Assembly: GCA_902801175.1 (NCBI GenBank)
Contig: CADCHF010000028.1
Coordinates: 21,421 to 85,420, forward strand
Direction: 5' to 3'
From: an uncultured Coriobacteriaceae bacterium
Lineage (GTDB): Bacteria > Actinomycetota > Coriobacteriia > Coriobacteriales > Atopobiaceae
DNA: 64,000 nt
The notes under the pieces were generated by a model that did no database searches, was not told the DNA's origin, and saw nothing but the letters and a program-made list of their open reading frames with translations. Both the position numbers and the translations under genes were made by a program. The first letter of the stretch is position 1. Each line of letters begins with the position of its first letter. Shown here one piece after another: positions 11,044 to 20,318 of this stretch.

Positions 11044-12405
11044 TTACGTCTCCTGTGCCTCAGTGATGATGTCACGGTACGCGTAGAAGCTGTCCTTGGG
11101 CACGCGGCGGCACTCCTTCTCGTCGAAGTCCGTACGGTCAACGAACACGAGGCCATAGCGCTTGTTGAAGCCGTCCGAGCTGGAAAGCAGGTCGACGAAG
11201 CTCCAGTGCTGGTAGCCTACCAAGTCGATGCCGTCCTCAAGGGCGAGCGCCATCTCGCGCACGTGGTCGTGCAGATAGTCGACGCGCTTGGGGTCGTGCA
11301 CTCGGCCGTCCTCGCCTAGCTCCTCGCGCTCGCTCCAACCGTTCTCGCAGATCATGATGGGCTTGCGGAAGCGCGCCCAGCACTCGTGAAGGGCGATGTG
11401 CAGGCCACTCGGGTCATAGCTCCAGCCCCACTCGGTGTACTCGAGGTAGGGGTTGCGAGCGCCCATGGCCGTGCCCATGTTGAGGACGCTCCCTGAGCCC
11501 GCGACGCTCACCACATTGGTCTGGTACCAGTTCACACCCAAGAAGTCACAGCTACCGGCCTTGAGGATGGCGTCGTCACCAGGCTCACGCGCAGGCATTG
11601 TCCCAGCCGCCTCCCACTTGTTGAGTAGCCACTTGGGGAAGGTGCCATACACGTAGGTCTCCATGGGCGCATATGCCACCTCCTCCTCGATGTCGTAGGC
11701 GGCACGCACGTCCTCCGGCGCGCAGGTCATGGGGTAGAGCGTGGGGTACGACACGTCCGGGCCAATCTTGGCGCTTGGGCACAGCTCGTGGCATGCGGCA
11801 ACGGCACGCGCATTGGCAAGGTACATGTGATAGTTTGCCTGCACCGACTTGCGTGCAAGGTCCGGGTCATCGTCCTTGAGACCCAGCATCGAGGTGGCAA
11901 AGCACATCACGCTCTGCTCGTTGATGGTAATCCACCAGTTAACAAGGTGACCAAAGCGCTCGAAGCACACGCGACAGTAGCGCTCGAAGGCATCCACGGC
12001 TTTGCGGTCCACGAAACCCTCGTAGTCCTCCACCAGTGCCCAGGGGATGTCAAAGTGCAGGAGCGTGACGACAGGCTCGATGCTCGCCTCGTTCAGCAGC
12101 TCGAGGAGCCGCAGGTAGTAGGCCACGCCCTCCTCGTTCACCGTGCCGTCGCCATCGGGGATGATGCGACTCCAGCAGATGGAGAAGCGGTATGACGTGA
12201 GCCCCAGCTCGCGCATGAGGGCTACGTCCTCCTCGAGGTGATGATAGCCATCGGCTGCAACGCTTGCGTCAGCTTGGTTCGCTGCGCGCAGCTTGCAACG
12301 CTCGTCCGCCGTGTTCCATCCCTTGCCGCCTTCGGTTGCTGCGCCTTCGTACTGGAACGCGCTTGTTGCCGCGCCCCACAGAAAGCTTTTGGGAAATGCT
12401 GACAT
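11044..12405 (-). CDS. GH1 beta-glucosidase, probably 6-phospho type
   Basis: A 453-residue GH1 enzyme of a different subfamily from its neighbour. SFLWGAATSAFQYEGA opens the barrel. The acid/base Glu is about 163 in TINEQ, where NEP is usual, and the nucleophile is in ICENGW. The loop WSFVDLLSSSDGFNKRYG lacks NFEW and keeps Ser-Lys-Tyr, so a phosphorylated substrate is likely. I placed the start at 12405 because the GH1 N-terminus begins there; the 58 codons upstream have no family similarity. The ribosome-binding site (AAGAAAGAG) is mediocre. It is divergent from an RpiR gene that probably regulates it. Confidence 0.85.
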   Translation of the reverse strand: MSAFPKSFLWGAATSAFQYEGAATEGGKGWNTADERCKLRAANQADASVAADGYHHLEEDVALMRELGLTSYRFSICWSRIIPDGDGTVNEEGVAYYLRLLELLNEASIEPVVTLLHFDIPWALVEDYEGFVDRKAVDAFERYCRVCFERFGHLVNWWITINEQSVMCFATSMLGLKDDDPDLARKSVQANYHMYLANARAVAACHELCPSAKIGPDVSYPTLYPMTCAPEDVRAAYDIEEEVAYAPMETYVYGTFPKWLLNKWEAAGTMPAREPGDDAILKAGSCDFLGVNWYQTNVVSVAGSGSVLNMGTAMGARNPYLEYTEWGWSYDPSGLHIALHECWARFRKPIMICENGWSEREELGEDGRVHDPKRVDYLHDHVREMALALEDGIDLVGYQHWSFVDLLSSSDGFNKRYGLVFVDRTDFDEKECRRVPKDSFYAYRDIITEAQET

Positions 12406-12494
12406 CTTGGGATTCTCTTTCTTGCTGATCAGAACTGACCTCTTATTACGGTACGACACAATCTGACGTTGACACGTTGCCTTCAATTGCTCCT

Positions 12495-12512
12495 GTTGCA
12501 TGAACCTGCAAC
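12495..12512. promoter_or_regulatory. Inverted repeat in divergent GH1/rpiR promoter region
   Basis: GTTGCA (12495-12500) and TGCAAC (12507-12512), six bases apart, lie in the 231-base gap between the divergent genes. Plausible operator; low information content. Confidence 0.3.
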
Positions 12513-12636
12513 GCTGTTGTTTGGTGCCAGGTCTACCGAGCCGTAGGGGCCGTAAAGCTATCGCAGTAGGAGCATTCATATATAGCGCTGCTAGAATGCG
12601 GTGTCAGACTAGGCGACCGCAATCGAGGGCATCGTT

Positions 12637-13434
12637 ATGAAGTCACTGAATGACATGATTGCCTACCACGATACCGAGATCGAACATGACACCCGCTATG
12701 GAGTGGTCTCGTACCTGCTTGCGCATCTGCGTGAGCTCGATAGCCTTTCGCTTTCTGAGGTGGCGCGCGCGACCTATGTCTCGAAGTCGACGGTGTCGCG
12801 CGTGGTAAGGCGCTTTGGGTTTGATAGCTACGAAGAGTTCTTGGCTGTATCGCGCAGGCTCGTCAACCAGGACCCCTCTGTCACGCTACGCATTACCCCA
12901 GATGAGGTGGTAGCACTCAAAACAGATGTCGGTGACTTCATCGGACTCTACATTGACGGCCTGTGTGCTGCGCTGCAGGACCTTAAGAAGACCGTAGACG
13001 GCGAGACGGTCGATTGGCTCATTAGCCAGGTGATGACGCACGAAGCCGCATTCTTTGGCACTGACCAGCCTTTGATGATCGCACGCGATACGCAGGTTGC
13101 CTTCCTCGCTGCCGGGCATCTCGTACATGTCGGCGAAACCGAGGCAAAGCGTCATCAAATCGCGGAGGAGCTGCCCGACGATGCATTTGCCGTTGTCCTC
13201 ACCAATTACGGGCGCTATATCGAGGATAACCGTGAGATGCTTGAAAGGCTGCGAAGTCGCGGGGTGACGCTCTGCCTGGTAACGCTTTGCTATGACGGTC
13301 CGAGCTGCCTGCTGTTTGACCGCATCATTCGGCTTTCGGCGCACGGCTTCTCTGGTGTTGGGTCCTTCTCCATGAAGGCCTTCTTCAAGATTGTGATTCG
13401 TCGACTGTTGGCTGCAAGACCGGCCCAGGGATAA
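12637..13434 (+). CDS. RpiR-like transcriptional regulator
   Basis: A 265-residue regulator. Residues about 10-80 form the RpiR helix-turn-helix (SLSEVARATYVSKSTVSRVVRRFGF). The C-terminal half has the size of a SIS domain but only weak resemblance to the sugar-phosphate loop, so ligand sensing may differ from its relatives. It is divergent from the GH1 gene at 11.0-12.4 kb, the usual arrangement for a local regulator. The ribosome-binding site GAGGG is moderate. It ends just before a very strong terminator. Confidence 0.8.
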   Translation: MKSLNDMIAYHDTEIEHDTRYGVVSYLLAHLRELDSLSLSEVARATYVSKSTVSRVVRRFGFDSYEEFLAVSRRLVNQDPSVTLRITPDEVVALKTDVGDFIGLYIDGLCAALQDLKKTVDGETVDWLISQVMTHEAAFFGTDQPLMIARDTQVAFLAAGHLVHVGETEAKRHQIAEELPDDAFAVVLTNYGRYIEDNREMLERLRSRGVTLCLVTLCYDGPSCLLFDRIIRLSAHGFSGVGSFSMKAFFKIVIRRLLAARPAQG

Positions 13435-13454
13435 GGTATCGCTCAAAGCACATT

Positions 13455-13496
13455 AAGGCCCGCCGTTGCAGGTTTCTGCAACGGCGGGCCTTTATT
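13455..13496 (+). terminator. Strong Rho-independent terminator after rpiR-like gene
   Basis: Perfect 17-bp stem (13455-13471 with 13476-13492), 4-base loop, then a T-rich tail. Confidence 0.93.
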
Positions 13497-13612
13497 GCAA
13501 CATCAACTGTTTGTCTTTCGCGGTAGGCTAGAAGGCAGCGAGATGAAGTCCAGAAAATCTTGCACAAATTGATAGCAGATGCAACAGATATAGACATGGT
13601 GTGGCTGTTAAG

Positions 13613-13633
13613 TACCATCTACATTTGATGGTA
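13613..13633. promoter_or_regulatory. Inverted repeat upstream of secreted esterase
   Basis: TACCATC (13613-13619) and GATGGTA (13627-13633), seven bases apart, end 37 bases before the start codon. Position fits a repressor site. Confidence 0.35.
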
Positions 13634-13670
13634 TAGAGACGTGGAAACACACGGGAAGAGGGGGAGTATC

Positions 13671-15358
13671 ATGCCAGGACGTATCAACATCACAAGGAGA
13701 AACTTCATGGCAGGGCTGGGCTTTGTCTCTGTTGCCGCGCTTGCGGCGTGTGCACAGGGCGGTTCGGAGGGCGGCGCTTCGACTCCTGCAGCTGCTGCGG
13801 AGCCATTTGACAAGCTGCTCGAGGTGGACGGCAACTTTGCCTACAACGCCCTGGACGATGGCGTGGAGTATCACTTCTCCAACGTGCTCTCCCCGGCGTA
13901 CTACGTGTTTGGTGGCGCGCTCGACGCTGACGGCGCGGCTGAGCTGGTCGGCCAGCTGGGTCTTGCACAGAGCATCGAGACCTACGTGGGCTCAGTCGTC
14001 GTGGTGAACCCTGCAGACGGCAAGGCCTATACCGCCGCAGACGCCGACAAGTTCGTGGAGCTTGCCGCTGCGGCAGGCCCGGCCAACAACGTCAAGGTCA
14101 TCGGCGTGGACGAAGGCGCAGACTTCGTTCTCGGCGACCTCGCCCCCAAGCTGTACTTCGCGGCGGGCGTCTTCACCTACGGCGGCACCGAGGCCGACGC
14201 CGCTGGCGTGCCTTTCGTGCCCGCGTACCTCTGCAACGCCCCGCAGGCCGCCGTGGACGCGATCATCGCCGCCAACGGTGCCGCCGAGGTGGGGGAGGGC
14301 GTCTACGAGAACGCCGACGACCCGCTGAAGCGCGTGGTTGTGGCCTCCGATGCCGATCTGCCGACCGCCGCTGCCAACGCTTGGGATCAGGTCTTCTCAA
14401 AGAACTATCGCCAGCACAACGAAATCACCGAGTTCTACATGGCAGGCGTCGCTGACTTCACCGACCCCTACCCGCTGTACTCCATCCCCGACTTCACGCA
14501 GTTCGACTATGTGGAGAACTACAATGCCGCAGTCGATGGCCTCGAGGGCGAGTACACCTGGTTCGAGTACGTTCCCACGCGCCTGGCCGATGCGGCCGAG
14601 GGCAGCGTGCCCTGCATCGTCACCCTGCATGGCAACCTCAACGACACCCGCGTCCAGGCGGAGTCCAGCGGCTGGCTCGAGCTGGCTTGCACCGAGGACC
14701 TCATCGTGCTTGCTCCCGAGTGGCAGGACGTGGTGTACGAGTCCGGCTCCGACGAGCCCCAGCCCAACTTCTTCGGCTGCGACGGCCTGCAGAACGACCG
14801 CATCGTCACCTGGCTCGACACGATGTTCGCCAAGTACCCGCAGATCGACACGCACCGCGTGTACGTGACGGGTCTCTCCGCCGGCTCTTCCGCCTCCGAG
14901 CTCTACGGTGTCAAGTACGCGGACACCTTCGCAGCCGTGGGCGGCGTCTCCGGCCCTGGCATCGACAAGGAACCTACCTCTGCGGCGACCACGACTTCTT
15001 CGGCATGATCCCGGTGGACGGGTCCAGCAAGAACTCCTTCCCCGTGGACGATCAGGGCACGAGGATTCAGGACGTCGACCCGCGCGTGCCCATCTTCCCG
15101 CTGCTCCAGGCCTATATGAAGGTCAACGGCCTTGAGGTGCCCGAGGACATGGACATGAAGGCAAACGAGTGGTTCGGCATCAAGTTCGATGCAACCAACG
15201 ACATCATGCTCGGCGAGAAGAGCGCTCAGGAGAACATCCTCAACGGTGCTGACGGCCAGCCCATCATGAAGCTCGTGGCCATCAAGGACCAGGCGCACTG
15301 GAACTGGAAACCCGAGGCCGCCTACCTCTGGGAGTTCTTCAAGGGCTTTAGCCGCTAG
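13671..15358 (+). pseudogene. Secreted lipoprotein esterase (PHB-depolymerase/feruloyl esterase fold), frameshifted
   Basis: The N-terminus has a twin-arginine signal (TRRNFMAGLGF) and a lipobox (LAAC), so the product would be exported and lipid-anchored. An Ala-rich spacer and a domain of about 220 residues follow, then an alpha/beta-hydrolase with the nucleophile elbow TGLSAGSSAS (about residue 405). The frame then breaks near 14,970. The first frame stops at 15008, while the second carries the rest (TYLCGDHDFFGMIP, then catalytic His in KDQAHWNWK) to 15358. About 10-25 residues expected between the elbow region and that segment seem to be missing, so this looks like a small deletion with frameshift rather than a one-base error. 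GGGGGAG precedes the ATG at 13671. Confidence 0.75.
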
Positions 15359-15396
15359 TCGCGCTCCAGTTCGCACGCCCACACCAGCTCTCCCTT

Positions 15397-15427
15397 ACCG
15401 CCCCGGACATGCGTCCGGGGCGGTTTT
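15397..15427 (+). terminator. Rho-independent terminator after esterase
   Basis: Perfect 12-bp stem (15397-15408 with 15413-15424), 4-base loop, then TTT. Confidence 0.88.
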
Positions 15428-15502
15428 GGTGATGGGGCACGGTCTTTTGTTTGGCGCGTACGGTTCGGCCCAATCATCCAGCGGCTCTTGGGGCCGCGTC
15501 CC

Positions 15503-17098
15503 TTAGCAGCTCACCTTAAACGGCAGCGCGGGAATCTCGGCGCTGTTGTAGAGGTTGGCGCGGAACCAGTTGCTCCAGGCAAAGCGCACCTCGACCGCGC
15601 CGGACTCCGCCCCGTCGAGCATGACGATCAGGTCGTCGCCGCGCGTGGCAGCCCTAAACGGTACGGGCTCGCCGTCATGCAGCACCTCGAGCGCGTTGCA
15701 CTCGGCGCCAGCAATCTCCATGCCGCTACCAGCGTGTTCAAAGTGCAGCACGACGAACGATCCCTTGCGCTCGGCGCCAACGCAGCGTGGCGCGTCAGCC
15801 GGCACGGGCATCCCCAGCAGGTGGTTCATCGCCAGAAGCGCAAGGCGCTCACCGATGGGCTTCTTCTCCTTGGGGTGGATGTCGTGCTTGTCGCCCATGT
15901 CGCTTGCCGAGCAGAGCCACACGTGCTCGTCCTCGTCGGCCACCCTCTGCTGGCAGGCGCGAATGGTCACGTAGTCGTTGGGCTCCATGCCCATCCAGTC
16001 GCCGAATCCTGGCAACTGGACCACCAGGAAGGGCAGGTCAGGACGCTGCCATGCCTCGCGCCAGTCGGCGATGACGGTGCGCAAGGCCTCCTCGTGGCGC
16101 CACTGGGCGCCGTCGATCTCGTCATCGCTCTCGCCCTGATACCACAGCACGCCGCGGGCGGTAAAGCCGGCGATGGGGAGCACCATGTAGGTGAAGAGAG
16201 CTCCGGGCGCTTCCTTGGTGGGGGTCATCATGCCGGGGTGAATGTTGGCGTCCGTGCCGTCGCTGGTCCGCGAACCGCCGACCTCGAGCCCGCCTACGTC
16301 GCCTGCGCCCGACCCCTTCTTGGCTTCGGCCGCCATGAAGGCTTTGACTTCCTCCTCGGTTGGCGTCTTTGGCAAAAAGAACTCGTTCCACGCGGGCCAG
16401 GTGGCGTAGCCCTTGTCGTTCTTGGCCGCGTTGACGCGCCCGTGCGCCAGCAGCTCCTCGTAGGGAAGCCCCTGGAGCTTTGCGTCAAACGCCGCAGCCA
16501 GCTCGGGTTGTACGGCACGCGCGTGCTCGGGCGTCATCCATGCCGCAGATGTGGTGCCGCCATAGTTGCAGCCCACGATGCCTACGGGCACGTCGAGCAC
16601 CATCTCGAGGCCGCGAGCACAGTAGTAGCCCACTGCCGAGAAGCGGTCGAGGTCCTCGGGCGTGGCCTTGCGCCAGATGCCGACCTCGGAGTAGTCGAAG
16701 TCCTCCATCTGGCCGGGGTAGGAGCACTTGGGCTGGTCGTAGAAGCGGATGCGCGGGTTGGCGCAGGTGGGTCGATACTCCTCCACCTCCTTGTCGTAGC
16801 GCATCCAGAACTCCATGTTGGACTGACCGCCTGCGATGAAGACCTCACCCACGGCCACGTCGTTAAGGGCGAGGTGCTCGACGCCGGAGATAACCTCCAG
16901 CGTCTCGGCATCAGAGGCGGCAAGCGGTGCAAGCGTGCAGCGCCAGCAGCCGTCGCCGTCTGCCACGCAGGAGGCCGTCTGCCCCTGAATGCGCACGTCA
17001 ACATGGGTGCCTGGTTCCGCAGCTCCCCACACGCATACCGGCATCTCGCGCTGCAAAACCATGCCGCTGGCAAAGATGGGGGTAAGAGTGAGGCTCAT
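15503..17098 (-). CDS. SGNH-family carbohydrate O-acetylesterase, copy 2
   Basis: A 531-residue paralogue of the enzyme at 5.3-6.9 kb, with the same length and near-identical catalytic regions: GGQSNMEFWM (Ser93), LWYQGESDD and DKHDIHP. The two differ mainly in the N-terminal beta-domain and in a short stretch near residues 290-320. Long blocks are also nearly identical at DNA level, which points to recent duplication or gene conversion. GGAGAGGAACGCCC precedes the ATG at 17098. Its own promoter must lie in the 150 bases before the toxin-antitoxin operator array. Confidence 0.85.
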   Translation of the reverse strand: MSLTLTPIFASGMVLQREMPVCVWGAAEPGTHVDVRIQGQTASCVADGDGCWRCTLAPLAASDAETLEVISGVEHLALNDVAVGEVFIAGGQSNMEFWMRYDKEVEEYRPTCANPRIRFYDQPKCSYPGQMEDFDYSEVGIWRKATPEDLDRFSAVGYYCARGLEMVLDVPVGIVGCNYGGTTSAAWMTPEHARAVQPELAAAFDAKLQGLPYEELLAHGRVNAAKNDKGYATWPAWNEFFLPKTPTEEEVKAFMAAEAKKGSGAGDVGGLEVGGSRTSDGTDANIHPGMMTPTKEAPGALFTYMVLPIAGFTARGVLWYQGESDDEIDGAQWRHEEALRTVIADWREAWQRPDLPFLVVQLPGFGDWMGMEPNDYVTIRACQQRVADEDEHVWLCSASDMGDKHDIHPKEKKPIGERLALLAMNHLLGMPVPADAPRCVGAERKGSFVVLHFEHAGSGMEIAGAECNALEVLHDGEPVPFRAATRGDDLIVMLDGAESGAVEVRFAWSNWFRANLYNSAEIPALPFKVSC

Positions 17099-17174
17099 GG
17101 GCGTTCCTCTCCAACGATCCAGAGTTATCCAAAGCCATGATACTCGACTGCGCAAGCGAAGTTGTCTCAATGGA

Positions 17175-17250
17175 CTATCCCATTGTGATAGGATACTGGT
17201 AACTATCCTATCGTGATAGGATACTGGTAACTATCCTATCGTGATAGGAG
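17175..17250. promoter_or_regulatory. 28-bp tandem operator array before toxin-antitoxin-like pair
   Basis: Units 17175-17202, 17203-17230 and a partial 17231-17250 repeat the same 28 bases. Each contains TATCCTATC-GT-GATAGGATA, a 9-bp-arm inverted repeat; the first unit has changes in one arm. The last unit overlaps the ribosome-binding site of the next gene. This is typical of a cooperatively bound autorepressor site. Confidence 0.8.
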
Positions 17251-17254
17251 GGGT

Positions 17255-17953
17255 ATGTCAGCAATCTGTCTCTACCACGGTTCGGGGCGAGTGGTCTCTA
17301 GCCCAAGTCTCTCGCAGGCACGACCGCACAACGACTATGGTCGGGGCTTCTATACAACTCGCGAGCTCGACCTTGCGGGCGAATGGGCATGCCAGCGCGG
17401 GCGCGATGGCTTCGTCAATACGTATGCATTCTGGACCGATGGTCTTGCGGTTCTTGACCTGCTCGACGGTACTCATAGCACGCTCGAGTGGATCGCGCTG
17501 CTCCTCAAAAACCGACACTACGACCTGCGGCTTCCAACGGCGGCGCTTGCGCGCGAGCAACTCGTTGAACGATTTTGCCCAGACCTCTCGGGTGTTGATT
17601 GTGTAGTGGGCTATCGTGCGGACGATTCCTACTTCAGCTATGTCCGCTCTTTTGTCGAGAACGCTTTGCCGCTCTCGGCGCTCGAAGAGGCGCTGTTTCT
17701 CGGTGAGCTTGGAGAGCAGACGGTGCTCGTCTCGGGGAAGGCCTTTGGGCAGCTCACCTTTGAGGGCTATGAGACCGTACCTGCGGAATGCTATTACCCT
17801 CGGTTCGTTGACCGCGACAATAAAGCTCGAGCTGGTTTCCATGAGCTGCTCAAGCGTCAGCGATCGTCGCTCTCCGATCTTTTCGTGCTCGATATCCTGC
17901 GAGAGGAGATGACGCCTGATGACCCACGCCTACAACGGCATGTATCTCGCTGA
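17255..17953 (+). CDS. DUF3990-like putative ADP-ribosyltransferase toxin
   Basis: A 232-residue protein. The N-terminus LYHGS (His8) and the segment DYGRGFYTT (27-35) match the first two motifs of DUF3990, a family I recall as having an ADP-ribosyltransferase-like fold. The C-terminal half (about 140-232) is not recognised. AGGAGGGG ends one base before the ATG, unusually tight, and the last operator repeat overlaps it, so repressor binding could also block translation. The next gene overlaps its 3' end by 35 bases, which suggests tight coupling. Toxin function is inference from fold, gene pairing and operator array; no target is known. Confidence 0.65.
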   Translation: MSAICLYHGSGRVVSSPSLSQARPHNDYGRGFYTTRELDLAGEWACQRGRDGFVNTYAFWTDGLAVLDLLDGTHSTLEWIALLLKNRHYDLRLPTAALAREQLVERFCPDLSGVDCVVGYRADDSYFSYVRSFVENALPLSALEEALFLGELGEQTVLVSGKAFGQLTFEGYETVPAECYYPRFVDRDNKARAGFHELLKRQRSSLSDLFVLDILREEMTPDDPRLQRHVSR

Positions 17954-18593
17954 TGCCGAGGTCTGCCTCGCCAATGCCTTTGACTATGCAATCTATGATT
18001 GCGGTGTGACTGGGAGCATCTTTGTCCATGCCTTTGTCCAATCAGGACTCGCGCGGCAGTTTGAACGGGGCAATCCCTGTATTGTGGCGGGCATGTCGGG
18101 CATCGAGCTGGCCTGCGAGGCGCTCGCGTACTGTGGCCTGCTGGACGAGGAGCCAGAGCCCACCTACGGGCGGGGCCTGTCGTCGGAGTATTGGGCTGGT
18201 CAGATGCTCGCGCGATATCAGTGGGATCGAGGATGCTGCTTCACTGACGTGTTTTCGCGCGTCTCATTCGAACGCGTCGTCAGCCTATATCAACCGCTGC
18301 ATGAGGCCGATTCCGACCTCTTTATGGAGCAGCTCGACCAGCTACTTGCGGAAACTATGCCAGCGCAAACCAATCTGGCACGACTGCGTGCGCTGCACGG
18401 TCTCTCGCAGAGTGAGCTCGCGCGTACCTCTGGCGTGGGACTCAAGTCCATCCAGGCTTACGAGCAACGTGTCAACAGCCTCAACAAAGCGAGCGGTCAG
18501 ACGTTAAGGCGACTTGCCTCAGCGCTTGGCTGCTCCATCGAGAACCTGCTGGAATATGAGCCACAGGTAGCTGTGGAGTACCTTCCTCAGTGA
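17919..18593 (+). CDS. Helix-turn-helix protein, putative antitoxin/autorepressor
   Basis: A 224-residue protein. The N-terminal about 130 residues (DYAIYDCGVTGSIFVHAF, then MSGIELACEAL) form a conserved-looking domain of unknown role, possibly the part that binds the toxin. Residues about 155-215 form an XRE/Cro helix-turn-helix (LRALHGLSQSELARTSGVG). GAGAGGAG lies about ten bases before the ATG and inside the upstream gene, so the two are translated together. The likely job is to neutralise the DUF3990-like protein and repress the operon through the 28-bp repeats. That role is inferred. Confidence 0.68.
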   Translation: MTHAYNGMYLADAEVCLANAFDYAIYDCGVTGSIFVHAFVQSGLARQFERGNPCIVAGMSGIELACEALAYCGLLDEEPEPTYGRGLSSEYWAGQMLARYQWDRGCCFTDVFSRVSFERVVSLYQPLHEADSDLFMEQLDQLLAETMPAQTNLARLRALHGLSQSELARTSGVGLKSIQAYEQRVNSLNKASGQTLRRLASALGCSIENLLEYEPQVAVEYLPQ

Positions 18594-18850
18594 GCGTGTC
18601 ACAAGCAGGCCGTGTCAAGGGGACACTTCGACACACGCGGAGAAACGTACATCCAGAGAACGAGCCGCTCATGAGCGGGGTGTGTCATAGGGACGTAAAA
18701 TTTGATACACTCGGAAACTCGTTCGTTCTGTCATCAGCCGCTCTCGAAGGTCATCTATCTTTGCGACTTGACTGAGTGTGTCAAATTATACGTCCCCGTG
18801 ACACACCTACAAAAAGCCTCAAGTTGTAGGTCCCCTTGACACGCCCCCAG
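18594..18850. repeat. Palindromic repeat cluster with a ~127-bp MITE-like element (18680-18806)
   Basis: The main element has inverted ends reading GTGTGTCATAGGGACG... and ...CGTCCCCGTGACACAC, with a conserved middle. It is the same element, in the opposite orientation, as 44203-44333, and the same orientation as 59679-59805. Partial copies flank it (GTGTCAAGGGGACA near 18,617 and a CTAC/GTAG hairpin at 18,807-18,848). No transposase is present. Confidence 0.8.
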
Positions 18851-18857
18851 GTGACTC

Positions 18858-20054
18858 CTACCTACCGCCTGCCTTGTCGTAGAGCAGGCGGTCCTTGATG
18901 GGCTGCGGGTCAATCCCGAGCGCCTCCATTACCTTGAAGGCGAAGGGGTAGGGGGCGCACGGACCCTGCGAGGTCACGACGTTGGCATCCCACACGGCCA
19001 CTTCGTCCGCTACGAACTGCGCGCTCGTGAGCTTGGCGCCGTAGCCGGTGTAGCCCGTGGCACGACGTCCGGCCAGCACTCCTGCGGCCTCGAGCACCGT
19101 GGTGCCGGAGCACAGCCCGCCCACCAGCTTGCCTTCCTCGTTGAAGGAGCGCAGGGCGCCCATGACCTCATCACTGGCGATGAGCGGTGCGGCGGCGGTG
19201 CGGCCACCGGGGACCACGATTGCGTCGTAGCTGGCAACGGCCTCGGCCGAGAAGGCATGGTCGGCGTGGATGGTCATGCCCTGCATGGTGGGCACCCAAG
19301 CGCTCTTGCCCGTGTGGAAGCTGTGGCAGGTGAGCCCGGCGCGCATGAGCAGGTCCATGATCTGTACGGTCTCGCTCTCTTCGCAGCCGTCGGGCATGAG
19401 CACGGCAACCTTCTCGGCGTGGAGCGTCTGCGGCGTGGTGGCCTCGCCCTCTGGCGCGGGCCAGCGGCCGGCCTCAGTCTCCCATGAGGGAACGCCACCA
19501 GCGACATCAAAGACGTTGTAGTAGATGGTGCGGTTCTTGACCGTTTGGGAGTCGCCACCCAGCGCATCGACCAGGGCGAAGGCAAAGGCGTAGGCAAACG
19601 CCGGGCCCTGTCCGGTGATGATGTTGCCGTCGCGCACCACCGGTGCATCGACCCACGTGCCAGGGTTCTCGATCTGGTCCTTCACGCCGGGGTAGCAGGT
19701 AAACTGCTTGCCCTCGAGCAGTCCCGCGCGGCCGAGCGCCTCGGGGGCGGCACAGATGGCGCAGACCAGCTTGTCCTCGGCTGCCATCTTCTGCAGTGCG
19801 GCAACGAGCTCACCGTTGTCTCGCATGGCATCGGAACCGCCGTAGCCACCGGGAAGCACGACCATGTCGTAGCCGTCGAGCGAGCCGTCAAACACGGTAT
19901 CGCAGCGCATGGTGATGTGGTGCGTGCCGGCGATCTCCGCGGCACCAAGGCCTACCATGTCAATCTCGATCTCTGCCCTGCGAATCATGTCGACGATCGT
20001 GAGGGTCTCGCCTTCTTCGCATCCGGGTGCTGCAATGAGTGCCACCTTTGCCAT
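18858..20054 (-). CDS. Two-domain DJ-1/PfpI family protein
   Basis: A 398-residue protein with two complete DJ-1/PfpI domains in one chain: about residues 1-185 and 210-395. Each keeps the nucleophile-elbow Cys (Cys101 in AICAAPEAL; second in GLCSGTTVL) and an early conserved Glu (GCEEGET, GCEESET). Members act as glyoxalase/deglycase, peptidase-like or stress chaperone enzymes; which applies here is unclear. The usual family protein has one domain. AAGGAGG precedes the ATG at 20054, which rules out the longer frame to 20186. Its 3' end abuts a repeat cluster. Confidence 0.85.
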   Translation of the reverse strand: MAKVALIAAPGCEEGETLTIVDMIRRAEIEIDMVGLGAAEIAGTHHITMRCDTVFDGSLDGYDMVVLPGGYGGSDAMRDNGELVAALQKMAAEDKLVCAICAAPEALGRAGLLEGKQFTCYPGVKDQIENPGTWVDAPVVRDGNIITGQGPAFAYAFAFALVDALGGDSQTVKNRTIYYNVFDVAGGVPSWETEAGRWPAPEGEATTPQTLHAEKVAVLMPDGCEESETVQIMDLLMRAGLTCHSFHTGKSAWVPTMQGMTIHADHAFSAEAVASYDAIVVPGGRTAAAPLIASDEVMGALRSFNEEGKLVGGLCSGTTVLEAAGVLAGRRATGYTGYGAKLTSAQFVADEVAVWDANVVTSQGPCAPYPFAFKVMEALGIDPQPIKDRLLYDKAGGR

Positions 20055-20318
20055 GACTGCCTCCTTCGTGTGGTTGTTGGCTTCATGGTAGAAGGTTGCT
20101 CGGCCCAAGAACAGCGCCTTCCAGTTTTTGGAAAAGCTCTGTTGCACCAGAATTGACATGTGGCAGGTTGGGCAACCAAGGGACACGCCCTGACCCTAAA
20201 GATGAGTCAAGTGCGGGGCTCCGTCCGCTCGGGCCTCGCCATAGTCTGCCGATTGCCGCAGATAGCCGCAGGTGAGTGGCGTGGGAATGGGGAGCGCGGG
20301 GCTCGTCAGCGAGAGACC

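Noticed and set aside
17175..17250. Short CRISPR-like array
   Set aside because: The repeats are directly adjacent with no spacers, contain inverted arms, and sit on a promoter; an operator array fits better.
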